Shown: positions 29,543 to 40,189 of the stretch, one piece after another
Position numbering within the stretch: the first letter of the stretch is position 1
Layout of the letters: every line of letters begins with the position of its first letter
Assembly: GCF_000227135.1 (NCBI RefSeq)
Contig: NC_018247.1
Span: 608,331 to 672,330, forward strand
DNA: 64,000 nucleotides
Source: Leishmania donovani
Taxonomy: Eukaryota; Euglenozoa; Kinetoplastea; Trypanosomatida; Trypanosomatidae
Direction of reading: 5' to 3'
Program-made: the position numbers and the translations under genes
Notes under the pieces: generated by a model
What the model saw: only the letters and a program-made list of their open reading frames with translations
Databases searched by the model: none
What the model was told of the DNA's origin: nothing

Positions 29543-32500
29543 ATGGAAGGCTCGGCGGAACGCGGCTCCCCAGCACGTACCAAGCGCACGGCCACCGCCA
29601 CCATCAATGGCACCCCCACATCCTCGTCCCTCGGCATGCCGTCGAGCTTTCTTGTGCATCACACTGCTCACCTGCCAGCCCGTGCGGCCACGGGTCGGCC
29701 AAGAAGTCCCGTTCCCTCGCAGCAACCACCACTGCTACGTCGTGTGTCTCCATCCTACGCCCGATCGCCCTACGCCTCACCTGTGGTCGCGCACACGGAT
29801 GCGGCCGCCTCCTCGTCCGCACCACTAGACGATGCGTCGCGCATGCCTCTCGATTTACTGGAGCCAGCGGCTGCCCGCTGGGCATCGACGGCCGGCCGTG
29901 GGGGTCGCCGGGCACCTCGCGTGCGCAGCACTCTGGGTCCGCAGAGCGAAGTCGTTGACACCGGTGTTTTTGTGTGCCCCAACACAGTTGTGGCCGCCCT
30001 TTACTCAGCTGCACCAGGGCGCGGCCATGTAGTGGTGACCGCGGAGTCGGGTGGGTGGCTGCGGGTACGCGAGCAGCAGACTGGCGCCATTCGCCATCAG
30101 CAGCAACTGCGCGATGGTGGCGAGGTGTCGTGCTTGGCGTGGGCGTCAGCAGCTGATGACGCAGCGGCCGAGCCGTTCGGCGCAGTCGTAGTGGCTGGTC
30201 AGCTCAGCGGACTCATTAGCTTCTACGTTCTGGTTGGGGAGTCGCTGGTGGAGCTGCCGTCCGCCACGTGCGTATACCACGAAGCCCCGCTGCTGAGTTG
30301 TCTGCCGCTGCGTGCGCCGGCCTCGGCAGTAGAGCCAGCGTCGACGGCACCCGGCGCCTTCGCAGGCGCGTTGCTCTCGTTGGATGCCGACGGCGTAGTG
30401 GCGCTGTGGTGCCTGCAGATGGCTGAGGCGGGCGAGGGCGCCTGTCGAGGGGGTGAGGCAGACACGCGGCTCTCGGTGCTGCTGCTGGACTCCAGATACG
30501 CTTCTCTGTCGCTGCCTGAGCGTTTTCTGGCCAACACGAGGGTTCAGGATGCCGAGGAGGCATCGCCGCCGTCGTCGTTCCCGCCGGTGGTGATGACGGC
30601 CGCCGCTCTCTCACACCCGTCAACCTCCCCATGCTGCGTGTTATCGACGCACCGCTTTGTGCAGCCGCACGTCTCTGCGGCCGGTGCCCCAAGCCACGAA
30701 GACGGGGAGACGGATGCGCAAGGGAGCGCCGTCGTGTTTCTCTCCCGCTTCACAACCTCTGCTGCTGATGACAGCGCCCCTGCTGCCGACCCGAACGCCG
30801 CCGCGCTGGTGGCAAACAAAGGCACCTCGACGAGTTTCGAGGAAGGGGCACCCGTTCCAGACAGCGCGCAACCCCGGCTCTGCAGGGGGTGGGAGGTGCT
30901 GCGTGCGTATCGGGTGCCCGTGGCACTCTTGCGGCAGGGGGGTGGTGTTGCCGGCGCTGCCTCCGCCGCCGCTGCACATGTGGATGTGGCCGTCACTGCC
31001 CTCTGCGTCACAGGCAGCACTGTGCCGGCGGAGCAACTGTGGGCTGGCACCGCTGACGGCCGTCTTCTCGTTTGGAAGGCACAAACAGGTCAGTTTCTGC
31101 GCTGCCTGCGCTCCGCCTCTGCGGCACCGGTGCACAGTCTGACGAGCGTTCCGTCGCCCGGTTCACCTGGGCAGGCGCTGGTATGGGCGAGCCAAGCGGA
31201 TGGCAGCGTGGTGGCGTGGAGTGCAGAGACGTTCAACGTGGCGGAGGTACTGCCCATCAGCTACCCACCACCCGGCTTACTGGAGAGTGGGAGGGGCCAT
31301 GCAGAGGACTCGATGAGCGGCGGCGATCCTGCGAACGTGGTGGTGATGGTGCGCGACGCCGTCGACCTCCTGCGTGCCACCCGTCACCGCTGTGCTCCGT
31401 CGACGTCGTCGGCTCCGTGGCGTCGCGGCTGTGGTTTCACACTCTTTGTGAAACCTATGGATCAGGTTTGCATGCAGCGCGCGTGGTCGGTAGCGACCGA
31501 CGGAACTGTGCGTACGTGGCTGCTTCCTACCGGGAGCGCAAGCGCAGACGGCGCCATGGCGGACACGGCTCCAGCGACCGTTGCTTCTACGCCGACAGGC
31601 AACGCAGATGGTGCCGCCCGCGCTGCCTCGCTGGACGTCTACACCGTCCAGCACTACTTGCAAGACCGAGCCGATGAGTTGGTGCGTGAGCGGCAGGCGC
31701 AACGTCTGGCATCGGAGGCCCAGCAGGAGCAGCTGCAGATCCTGCAGGAGCGCAACAGCGTGTTAGCTGCCGCGCTGCAGCAGGCGATCAGCCGTCTGGA
31801 GCGGGTGAGTGCGGACGCGCTTGTGAGGTCTGCGTCACAGCCGGGCTCGTCTTTATCCACTGCGCCGTCACGGAACGAGGATGGCGAAAATGCGATGCGG
31901 GCGGAGTCCACTGCTCCCTCACCAGGCACTCCCACCACCACATCAACGACTACCCTCGCTGCTGCCTCTGACGCAGACGAACAGCTCGTCATGGCAGCGC
32001 GACCCGCGACCGCTGTCGCGATGCCGGAGGCCGCACCGCCTCCACTACCGCCCCTGGCGACGTTGCCACCGATGGCGCGGATGCACTTGAAGGTGCTTCA
32101 ACAGCTTCTGGAGGAGCTGCACACCAAGCTCGAGGAGAGTTGGAGCCGCAACGATGCTCTGCGCGAGGAGCTGCTAATGTACCAGCTTCGCACGCTCGAT
32201 CAGGAAGAAAAAGCGTCGCAGTGCGTGCGCACGATTGCGGCTGCCGAGGCTGCTGTGGCGGTCTCTACAGGAGGCGCAGAGGGGCAAGCCAGCGCGACAG
32301 GAGAGGTGACAGCGACGGCAATGCCCACGCCTGCGCCGCCACCACTGCTCCCCGCGTTACATACCGCTACCTCTCCCTTATCCGTGGGCGCCGACAGCAG
32401 CTACGCACAGGAGGAGGATCGCGCGCACAGCGACCGTCCGCAGACACCACCACCCCCGAAAACCGATCACACTCCTAACGCGACGCGCGCGGCTGCCATG

Positions 32501-33400
32501 GATAACAGCACCCCGTCTCGCGTGCTTTGCAGCCCGTCCGTCGAGGAGCTGGTGCACTGGCGTGTGAAGCAGGCGCGACCGCTCACCCCGCCGCCGCCGC
32601 TATGGATGCCACCTGCTGAAAGTGCCTCCTACACACCCTCGGTGAAGCCACACGCCACGTCTCCATCGCCCGTTGCGGCGAGGCTGAGCACCTCTACCGC
32701 AGCAGAGCGCTTCTTCAAGGCGGCATCCGCCATGCTACATTCTTCCACGATCACCTGCGGCAGCGCGACGAGGCGGGAGGGTAGCGTTGCGGGTCGGGCA
32801 CGCGTGCCGGCGCCACCGCTGCTGCTGGCCACAGCGGAGGAGGACGTGCAAGCCGAGGAGGACGACTACGCCGCCGGCGACGGCGAGGACGAGCCAGCTC
32901 TGTTGGAGGCGTGGTGCACATGTGAGGGCGATCTCAGTCCGATACCGAGTCCCGGCCTAGCAGCTGCTGGTGGTGGTGTGCCATCTACGGATGCGCCCGT
33001 CGTACGCGGAGGTCGGCACGAGCCGTTGTCATCCTCGCTCTTCTCCTTCCCATTTACGTCGGACAACTTCTCCGCAGAGGACACTGCTGGCGGTGGCGGC
33101 GGTGCTGTCGACCGCTCCGGTACACCTCGAGATGCCTGGCCACCAGCACGTGGGGCGGCAACGTGGACAACGCCGGCGCCTGCTGCAGGGCGAGGCAATG
33201 CAACGATGGATGATGCGTGGGCACGGGCGCCGGCAGCATCATCTCGCCGACCCGGCTCGCTAGCCACTGGCAGTGCACCTCCAGCAGCAGTAGGAGTTGG
33301 TGTCGCTCGAAGAGCACCGATGCAGTGCTCAAGCACAACGTCCGCCGCAGCGTCGCCGCCACGCACCTTTCGCTCTCCAATCATCTATCGACAAGCGTAG
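29543..33400 (+). CDS. Large WD40-like beta-propeller protein with coiled coils, function unknown
   Basis: 1285 aa from ATG 29543. Residues 1 to ~120 are Ser/Pro/Arg-rich. From about 130 to 680 there are WD-type strands: AAPGRGHVVVTAESGGWLRV, GTADGRLLVWKAQTGQFLRC, WASQADGSVVAWSAETFNVA and WSVATDGTVRTWLLPTG. A strong coiled coil follows (DRADELVRERQAQRLASEAQ and on to ISRLERV, about 700-760). A second helix (HLKVLQQLLEELHTKLEESW...) is at about 850-920. The rest is low-complexity Ser/Pro/Gly. A propeller plus coiled coil suggests a scaffold, possibly cytoskeletal or flagellar, but nothing identifies it. ATG 29543 was preferred over upstream in-frame codons because those are encoded by CA microsatellite. 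Confidence 0.85.
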   Translation: MEGSAERGSPARTKRTATATINGTPTSSSLGMPSSFLVHHTAHLPARAATGRPRSPVPSQQPPLLRRVSPSYARSPYASPVVAHTDAAASSSAPLDDASRMPLDLLEPAAARWASTAGRGGRRAPRVRSTLGPQSEVVDTGVFVCPNTVVAALYSAAPGRGHVVVTAESGGWLRVREQQTGAIRHQQQLRDGGEVSCLAWASAADDAAAEPFGAVVVAGQLSGLISFYVLVGESLVELPSATCVYHEAPLLSCLPLRAPASAVEPASTAPGAFAGALLSLDADGVVALWCLQMAEAGEGACRGGEADTRLSVLLLDSRYASLSLPERFLANTRVQDAEEASPPSSFPPVVMTAAALSHPSTSPCCVLSTHRFVQPHVSAAGAPSHEDGETDAQGSAVVFLSRFTTSAADDSAPAADPNAAALVANKGTSTSFEEGAPVPDSAQPRLCRGWEVLRAYRVPVALLRQGGGVAGAASAAAAHVDVAVTALCVTGSTVPAEQLWAGTADGRLLVWKAQTGQFLRCLRSASAAPVHSLTSVPSPGSPGQALVWASQADGSVVAWSAETFNVAEVLPISYPPPGLLESGRGHAEDSMSGGDPANVVVMVRDAVDLLRATRHRCAPSTSSAPWRRGCGFTLFVKPMDQVCMQRAWSVATDGTVRTWLLPTGSASADGAMADTAPATVASTPTGNADGAARAASLDVYTVQHYLQDRADELVRERQAQRLASEAQQEQLQILQERNSVLAAALQQAISRLERVSADALVRSASQPGSSLSTAPSRNEDGENAMRAESTAPSPGTPTTTSTTTLAAASDADEQLVMAARPATAVAMPEAAPPPLPPLATLPPMARMHLKVLQQLLEELHTKLEESWSRNDALREELLMYQLRTLDQEEKASQCVRTIAAAEAAVAVSTGGAEGQASATGEVTATAMPTPAPPPLLPALHTATSPLSVGADSSYAQEEDRAHSDRPQTPPPPKTDHTPNATRAAAMDNSTPSRVLCSPSVEELVHWRVKQARPLTPPPPLWMPPAESASYTPSVKPHATSPSPVAARLSTSTAAERFFKAASAMLHSSTITCGSATRREGSVAGRARVPAPPLLLATAEEDVQAEEDDYAAGDGEDEPALLEAWCTCEGDLSPIPSPGLAAAGGGVPSTDAPVVRGGRHEPLSSSLFSFPFTSDNFSAEDTAGGGGGAVDRSGTPRDAWPPARGAATWTTPAPAAGRGNATMDDAWARAPAASSRRPGSLATGSAPPAAVGVGVARRAPMQCSSTTSAAASPPRTFRSPIIYRQA

Positions 33401-34573
33401 AGCATCTTCTGGAAGAGGGTCGAGGCTGAGAGCAAGGCGGGGGGGGAAGAGGGAGAGGGGGACCAGGACTGCTGCGGCTGACGCAGACCTCCACCGATGC
33501 GACCTCCCTCGCCCGTTCTTGCGTTGGCGTGTGTGTGTGTCTGTCGCACTTGTGCACGTTGCTCCTTTCACGTCTATGCTTTCATTCTCCGATGTGTGTG
33601 TGTGTACGGCACGTCCATGTCTGCCCTTCCGCGTGCGACACCACAAATGCCCGCAGAGATGAAGGCAGCGGTAGTCTGATGAGGAAGAAGAGCGGGTTGC
33701 CACGCCGTTGAAGGCAGCGTGCCTAGCGCACCGGCCGGTAGAGGGTTGCGATGCACTATATGTTAAGGTGCATAATCGAATAATGCTTCCGGTGCTGCAA
33801 CTGTGCATGCAACGGTCGTCGAGACAATGGGCGGAAGAGCGACGTGGGCTCGACGCTTCTCGATGGACCCACTCCCGCATACTCTGCGCGTGTAGACTTG
33901 ATGGTCTGGCGCTCGCACAGTTGCCGATACGTCTTTCGGCCCATCACCACCTGGAACGACTCGACGCGGGCACTTGTCCATTTCCGCATGTGCGCACACA
34001 TTTCTTTCTGCCTCTACCAGCTTCCGCTTCTCCACGTGCACACACACGAGGTGGGGGCGGGAGGTGCGGAGTGGTATGGAGGAGGATCACGGACGTCTGC
34101 GAAACAAGGAGAAGGGGAGGGGATGGGGGGGGTGCAGCGCATCTGCGTTCTTCACGGCACGTGCATGTGCGCGTGCGCAGCTCCATGCACCACGGCTGTG
34201 TGAGCAAATCGTAGACCTTTTCGTTGTGCTCTCCGTTGTCAAGAAGCTTTCACATCCTTTGGATCATCCTCTGCCTGCCACAGTCTGCAGCGGATGCAGA
34301 CACCAACACTCCCGCCCGAAGAGGTATACAACGAGACACTCACACGTGATAGCCACATCAACGACTGCGCTCTCCGCCTCTCTCGTCCCAACACCGCTAA
34401 ACATATCTTCCTTTCAGCGAATTTTTACTTCGCTGCTGCAGGTGCAACCCCCGACTCGGGGAAAGGAGAGACAACAAAGCAAGGACAGCCTTAGACGACG
34501 TTGGGGGGGGGGGCTTGCCCTGTTTGCACAACTCCTCACCCGCCTGACCGCACTTCTCGCTTCTTCTTTCCCA
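33401..34573. other. Intergenic region, no gene seen
   Basis: TG-rich, then mixed sequence, with a G-run at 34504-34513 between the putative acceptor and the next ATG. Confidence 0.55.
34404..34417 (+). promoter_or_regulatory. Candidate spliced-leader acceptor
   Basis: TATCTTCCTTTCAG with the AG at 34416-34417, about 156 nt before ATG 34574. It supports that start over upstream in-frame codons, which would lie outside the mature mRNA. Confidence 0.45.
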
Positions 34574-35932
34574 ATGCGCACCACCGCCGTGCCCGCTTGG
34601 ACAGCGGGCACGGGCATCAATCGCGCCACCGGCAATGGTGGCGCGATTGAGGCGGCGGCTGGCGGTGACGCGTCCTACACAGCCAAGGCACAACACGCCC
34701 TCTCCCTCTTCGCGAACCTGCAGGCAAACATGCGCACCTCGGCTTCGCCACAGTCGTCCGAGCCTGCAGCGCACTCAACCTCGGAAACCCGAGCATCGTC
34801 GGCGACGGCGCATCGCACCACCGCTCCATCTAGCCACAAACACGCGCTAGACACCCATGGTCGGCTGACCTCGTCCACGCCCGCTGCAACTCCGAATGCT
34901 GGTGCGGCGCGCTTCAGCAGCCTGCACAGCCTCCAACGCGTCGACAGCAGCGACAGAGCCGACGACGCTGCCGCGCTGCAGACGTACACGGATGCCGAGA
35001 TCGAGTCTCTCTCGCCACTTCAGCTGCGTCAACAACTGCGCGTCGCCGCAGCCGTGACCCAGCGTCTTCGCCAACGATCGCGACGACTGGAGAGCGAAGT
35101 GGAAGCATGGACGCACAAGTACGCGGAGCTCGAAGCCAAGGCGGCGGGAGTGCGAGACGCTGATGGGGAAGAGGGGAGCGCCAAAGAGCGCCAGGCACCT
35201 TCGGCCTCACGACTAAACGGTGACCATTCCTGCCGACCCACAGTGGTCTCATCGGCTTCGAAAGCTGCAGCACCTGCGACTCCCTCGGCCGAGGGCGCTG
35301 CGGCTCACTCGCGTCAGCTAGAGACCGAGGTGAGGCGACTGGAGGCACACAAGGAGGAACTGACAAGGAGACTGTACGCAGCCGAGAAAACCGTCCGGGA
35401 GCTGAGGGAGGAGCTCCGCGTTGCGGCGGCCGCTTCTCCTGCGACTACCCACTCCGCCTCGTCGCCGCCCGCTGCGGTCAACGCCACCACCTGCGAAAAC
35501 GCCCCTGACAAATCCAGACCCGAGACATGGAAGAGCGGGGCAGCGGCAGCACCACCGGCACAGGCGCCACCGAGCTGGAGGGACGCCGAAACGAAGGGCG
35601 AGAGGATGGACCGCTGCAGCAACGGTACCGTTGAGGGCGATGCGGCTGGCGAGAACTCGGTCGCTCATTTGCGCGACACCGTGCGCCAGCTGCAGCGCCG
35701 TCTTGATCTGTCGGAGGCGCGAGCCAGGGAGGCGATCCAGGTCCACCTGGATGCGGTGCTGCTCCACCGTGAGTCGACTCCGTCCGCGGTGGCCCTTGTG
35801 AACGCAGAAGTGCACAAACTCTTCCAGCTGATGCAGCAGCAGCTCTTGTCGAACGCGGTACAGCATCAGGCGGAGCGAGCCCGCATGAACGAGCTGCTTT
35901 ACCACTTGCAATGCCAGCAGCATGCACCGTAG
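34574..35932 (+). CDS. Coiled-coil protein, function unknown
   Basis: 452 aa from ATG 34574. The N-terminal ~130 residues are Ala/Ser/Thr-rich. From about 140 there are helical coiled-coil blocks separated by Ala/Ser/Pro linkers: LQLRQQLRVAAAVTQRLRQR, RRLESEVEAWTHKYAELEAK, ETEVRRLEAHKEELTRRLYA and VAHLRDTVRQLQRRLDLSEA, with a final helix around HKLFQLMQQQLLSNAVQ. No catalytic motif, membrane segment or signal peptide is seen. Candidate roles are structural (cytoskeleton, basal body, flagellum), inferred only from the coiled coils and the neighbouring axonemal PF16 gene; in trypanosomatids gene neighbourhood is weak evidence. Confidence 0.8.
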   Translation: MRTTAVPAWTAGTGINRATGNGGAIEAAAGGDASYTAKAQHALSLFANLQANMRTSASPQSSEPAAHSTSETRASSATAHRTTAPSSHKHALDTHGRLTSSTPAATPNAGAARFSSLHSLQRVDSSDRADDAAALQTYTDAEIESLSPLQLRQQLRVAAAVTQRLRQRSRRLESEVEAWTHKYAELEAKAAGVRDADGEEGSAKERQAPSASRLNGDHSCRPTVVSSASKAAAPATPSAEGAAAHSRQLETEVRRLEAHKEELTRRLYAAEKTVRELREELRVAAAASPATTHSASSPPAAVNATTCENAPDKSRPETWKSGAAAAPPAQAPPSWRDAETKGERMDRCSNGTVEGDAAGENSVAHLRDTVRQLQRRLDLSEARAREAIQVHLDAVLLHRESTPSAVALVNAEVHKLFQLMQQQLLSNAVQHQAERARMNELLYHLQCQQHAP

Positions 35933-36721
35933 AAGAACGCGCAGACACAGGCATGCACATACACACGTGCCTCTCTCCGTCTCCGTCGGCCTTGCTTCAT
36001 CCGCTCGCCATTCACTATCGTATACAGCACGCCGCACAGCACATACGCCGGCAGACACGCACGCACGCATGACGGTGCCGCGCGCACACTTCCTCGAAAG
36101 TGTGTACGCACGCCCGAGGAGGCGTCACACTATCGCCGTGAGATGGCTTTGGTACGCCAGCCATGGTTGTAGGCTGAGCGAGAGTGGAAGGTGGGGGACA
36201 CTAACGCATGGGCACTACTCCTGTCAACCCCTCTCTTATCTCCCCCTCTATGTTTGGGGCCGCGGTGGTGTGGCACCAGCGGCACTGACGATGAATGGTG
36301 TTCTTGGCTCACCTGAACACTCATGCATCAAGGCATGCTCAGCTCGCTCTCCGTCACGACAGCGCGTACCACCGCCATCATTGAGGAACAGCGCGAGCTC
36401 TCGCGACGCGGCGTGCATCTCTCTCTCTCTGCCCCCTTTCTGTGTGCTTTACTTCGCATCTGCTTCCCTCCTGGGCCCCTCTGCCCAATCCTTGCTTGCC
36501 ATCGTGCAGATCGTTGTCTCTCTGTCTCTGCCCCCCCTGTCCTCCTTCTGTTGCTGCTGCGGCTGCTGCTGACATCGCTGCAGAAGTGATTCTCCCCGTC
36601 CCCACTCAATAGCCGTGCCCACACGCGCCCCTCGACACAGACACAAACTACACGGGCACACGTATCAGCGCTACACAGTGGCCCTCTCCTCTCCTCTCCT
36701 CTCCTCTCCGCCACCCAAAGC
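35933..36721. other. Intergenic region, no gene seen
   Basis: Short spacer of mixed sequence ending in a strong pyrimidine tract next to the PF16 start. Confidence 0.6.
36682..36720 (+). promoter_or_regulatory. (CTCTC)n pyrimidine tract and AG directly before the PF16 ATG
   Basis: Repeated CTCTC units are followed by CGCCACCCAAAG, whose AG (36719-36720) is the first after the tract and sits one base before ATG 36722. Alternatively an upstream AG near 36582 is used and this tract is transcribed leader. Confidence 0.4.
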
Positions 36722-38254
36722 ATGTCGAATCGGGTTATTCTGCAAACCTTCGACGAGTACCAGAAGGCACGCGTCAGGTTCGTGCAGACGATCGCGGACT
36801 TAGCTTCCAAGCCGGCTAACATCGAGGCATTGCAGCATGCAGGTGTAATGCAGCTGCTGCGCCCACTGCTACTCGACAGCGTGCCGTCGGTGCAGCAGTC
36901 CGCCGCGCTGGCGATTGGCCGCCTCGCGAACTCTAGTGAGGAGATGGCGGAGAACGTCGTTTCTGGAGATGTGCTGACGCAGTTGGTGTACTCGCTTGGC
37001 GACCAGAATCGCTTTTACAAGAAATCAGCCGCGTTTGTGCTGCGCAGCGTGGCGCGGCACTCTCCGCAGCTTGCCCAGGCTGTCGCCGACAGCCAGGCGG
37101 TGGAGGCGCTCGTCGGCTGCCTGGAGGAGTTCGATCCGACCGTGAAGGAGAGCGCCGCGTGGGCTCTAGGCTACGTCGCCCGCCACAACGCAGATCTCGC
37201 GCAGGAGGTGGTGGACAAAGGCGCTGTACCGCCGCTGGTGCTGTGCGTGCAGGAGCCGGAACTGTCTCTGAAGCGAGTGGCGGCCTCAACGCTGGGCGAT
37301 ATCGCCAAGCACAGCCCAGAGCTGGCCCAGTCCATTGTTGACCAGGACGCTATCACTCACCTGGCGCCGCTCATCGCCAGCAGCGACGCGAAGCTGAAGC
37401 GGCAGGTGTGCCAGTGCCTGGCGCAGATCGCCAAGCACAGCGTTGAGCTGGCGGAGCTGGTCGTCGAGGGAGAGATCTTTCCAAAGATCTTCCTGCTGCT
37501 CGCCGACAGCGATGAGGTGGTGCAGAAGAACGCGGCGACGTGCATTCGCGAGATTGCGAAGCACACACCAGAGCTGGCGCAGCTCGTGGTGAACGCCGGC
37601 GGCGTGGGCGCACTGGTGGAATACACCACCACGACGAAAGGCAGCACGCGCCTGCCGGGCATTATGACGCTCGGCTACCTTTCCGCCTTCTCCGAGACGC
37701 TGGCACTTGCCGTCATCGTGGCGCACGGCATCATGCCGCTGGCTGACGCGTTGGAGAAAGAGGCTGAAGACCACATACGTGCCGCCGCGGCGTGGTCACT
37801 GGGGCAGCTCGGCCGCCATAGCGCCGATCACGCCAAGGCGGTGGCTGATTGCAACGTGCTTCCTCGCCTGCTGGACGTGTACCTCAGCCCCAGCAGCTCC
37901 GACGACCTGCAGACGAAGAGCAAGCGCGCCCTCAAGGCTATCATCCAGCACTGTGTCTACTTGCCCGCCCTAGAACCGCTGCTGCACCCCGATGCGCCGC
38001 AGGACGTCCTCAAGTACGTCTGTGGCCAGTACGCGAAGGTGTTGCCCACCGACGTGGCCGCGAAGCGCGAGTTCGTGGCGAACCGCGGCCTGGCCACGGT
38101 GCAGCGCATCAAGGCTGAGCCGGGTAGTTCCCTGGCCGAGTCCATCCAGATCATCAACAGCTGCTTCCCGCCGGAGATTGTAGAATACTATTCGCCAGAG
38201 TACGCACAGACGTTTATCGAGAAGATCGAGAACTACCACGTGCAGCAGCACTAG
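36722..38254 (+). CDS. PF16: PF16/SPAG6 central-pair armadillo protein
   Basis: 510 aa, the usual length of the PF16/SPAG6 family. It is an axonemal protein of the C1 central-pair microtubule, needed for central apparatus stability and normal flagellar beating. The N-terminus (VILQTFDEYQKARVRFVQTI) and NIEALQHAGVMQLLRPLL are family hallmarks. At least eight armadillo repeats follow, recognisable by recurring VRSVARHSPQLAQ, LGYVARHNADLAQ, LGDIAKHSPELAQ, LAQIAKHSVELAE and IREIAKHTPELAQ blocks. The conserved C-terminus is present (FPPEIVEYYSPEY). The frame is intact, and it is one of the most secure identifications in the window. From memory and unchecked, the Leishmania PF16 gene is on chromosome 20, which would place this window there. 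Confidence 0.96.
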   Translation: MSNRVILQTFDEYQKARVRFVQTIADLASKPANIEALQHAGVMQLLRPLLLDSVPSVQQSAALAIGRLANSSEEMAENVVSGDVLTQLVYSLGDQNRFYKKSAAFVLRSVARHSPQLAQAVADSQAVEALVGCLEEFDPTVKESAAWALGYVARHNADLAQEVVDKGAVPPLVLCVQEPELSLKRVAASTLGDIAKHSPELAQSIVDQDAITHLAPLIASSDAKLKRQVCQCLAQIAKHSVELAELVVEGEIFPKIFLLLADSDEVVQKNAATCIREIAKHTPELAQLVVNAGGVGALVEYTTTTKGSTRLPGIMTLGYLSAFSETLALAVIVAHGIMPLADALEKEAEDHIRAAAAWSLGQLGRHSADHAKAVADCNVLPRLLDVYLSPSSSDDLQTKSKRALKAIIQHCVYLPALEPLLHPDAPQDVLKYVCGQYAKVLPTDVAAKREFVANRGLATVQRIKAEPGSSLAESIQIINSCFPPEIVEYYSPEYAQTFIEKIENYHVQQH

Positions 38255-40189
38255 CGAGGGAGGACGCGTCGCTGATGCTCAGCCGCCATTCGGCACGGCC
38301 ACGCCAACTCACGCTGCTCGTCGTGCACGCACTCGTGACTTTTGGTGTTCCTCTGGTCATTGCCTGCTCTGCTGTGCTGTCGGTACGCCGTCGCCATCGA
38401 AGTGCTCCCCTTCGTTGCACATTACTGTTTATATATACACATATGGATTTGGTGTCCGCCGCCTTAGAGTTGGCGGCTCTTGTGTGTTGTTGGGTGAGTC
38501 GTTGACGCTTGTGATTTGTGTTCGAGTGCGTCTGTGTGATGGGGAAGAAGAAGAGAGAGGAAGAGTGGTGATCCTCTCCCCCCCCCCTCCCCCCGTCTTG
38601 ACAGTGCCTTTCTGCGCCTCGCCCCCTCCTCTTTCTCTCGCGCGCGCTGGTGCCTTCCCCCCTTTGTTGCCACAATGTACATATACATGATGGACATAAA
38701 AGAGCGAGAGGCAGAGTGTGTGTGTGTGTGTGTGCCACGCGGCGCTTGCCTTAGCGCCTCCCTGAAGCGTTCTTCGCCTCTCCTGGCGTAGGCGTCTCGC
38801 GAGGAGGGTTGGGGAGAGCGAGTGCAGCCGCACGCCGACCACGGTGACTAGTGCTTCTCTCCTCTCGCCTTGTTTTTTTCTCGTTACTCCTATGGACGCC
38901 GATGTAAGTCAGGAAGCACACGCGCATGTCTTTGCGTCTGTCTCACTCCTCCCCCCCCGCCGCCCCGGCTCACAGGCACGTGCGCAGACACACGCGATCG
39001 CTTTCTCTTCGGCAGTGCAGCTGCTCACCTCTTCGGCCCTCTTTCACCGCCTCCTCCCTCCCCTCTTCGTTTCGCGCGTCGTTATCCTTTGGCGATGGCT
39101 GCGCCCCTTCCTCTTCTCACCCTCCTCCTCGTCCTGACGCGCGACGTGAGAAAGGACAAAGGCGGCAGAGTGCGGAAGGGAGGAGGGAGAAGGTTGAGGA
39201 GGGGAGGAAGGGGGTGGTGGAGTCGTCTCCTCCCTCACTTTGGATGATGTTGTCTGTGCTGTGCCGTGAGCGGTGCGGAAAGGAAAGCAACGAGGAGTTT
39301 GACAAGCGTGCGACTCGTCGCGGCGTGTGTGCGCCGCTTGAGCACTTCTGCGGCTGCCGTTAATGGAGCTGCCACACCTCCTCTTCCCTCTCTCTTTATG
39401 TACGTACGTGACAGTTTGGGGAGGTGGGGGAGGAGCGCGGTGTACTTGTGTGCATGCGGCGCTAGTGATGAGACACTGAGGTACGAGGATCATGCTGCGT
39501 ACCCTGAGAGGGTGCGTGCGCTCGATGTGGCTGGTGCCGTGGCATGCGCTCTTGTCAGCCGGGCTTGGCAGCCGCGAGAGACGAGCAGTGCATGGTGTGC
39601 CATTGCTTCGAAGCGCTCGCCATTTCCTGCTTCGTCTCCTCCTCCTCTTCTACGCTGAGTTTTGTGTTGCTCTGCTCGCACCCAACACGCACGCATCCAT
39701 GACATCACACTACAAGGACAGCTCATGCGTGTATGCTGGTGTCTCTCTGTGTGGCGCGTGCGTCAGTGTTTGCACTACAACTCTCCCTCTTCAGTGTCGC
39801 GCCACCGTTCATCGTCGGCCCCCAGAAAACCTAGCCGCGCACACACCGATATACCGACAAACCCACAGGCGCACATAAACACAGAAACGACTTTGCAGCC
39901 GCAGCATCGCGTTTGCACATCAACAGCGAGAGAGAGTCGACGCGGTAGTGCAAGTGAGGAAAAGACGACACAGCCACACGCGGAACCACCCCTTCCCGAG
40001 GCAAACGCTCCAGTGCGTGCCAGTGTGTGGAGATCAGCGCCCGTGTATGCGACCGGCGCTCTCTCAAGGGCGTCTTACCTCCACCCCACGCGCACTCGCT
40101 CCTCGTGCACAACTCCACCTCCGCGCTCTCTCTACGGCCGCACTGGTGGGACAGGCACCGCAACCTACTTTGCTTTATTCGCCCCTTGA
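38255..40189. other. Intergenic region, no gene seen
   Basis: Contains C-runs (38578-38594), (TG)n at about 38717-38734, G/A-rich sequence at 39170-39215 and mixed DNA up to the next gene. Confidence 0.6.
39777..39794 (+). promoter_or_regulatory. Candidate spliced-leader acceptor
   Basis: Pyrimidine tract CAACTCTCCCTCTTCAG with the AG at 39793-39794, about 395 nt before ATG 40190. Confidence 0.4.
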
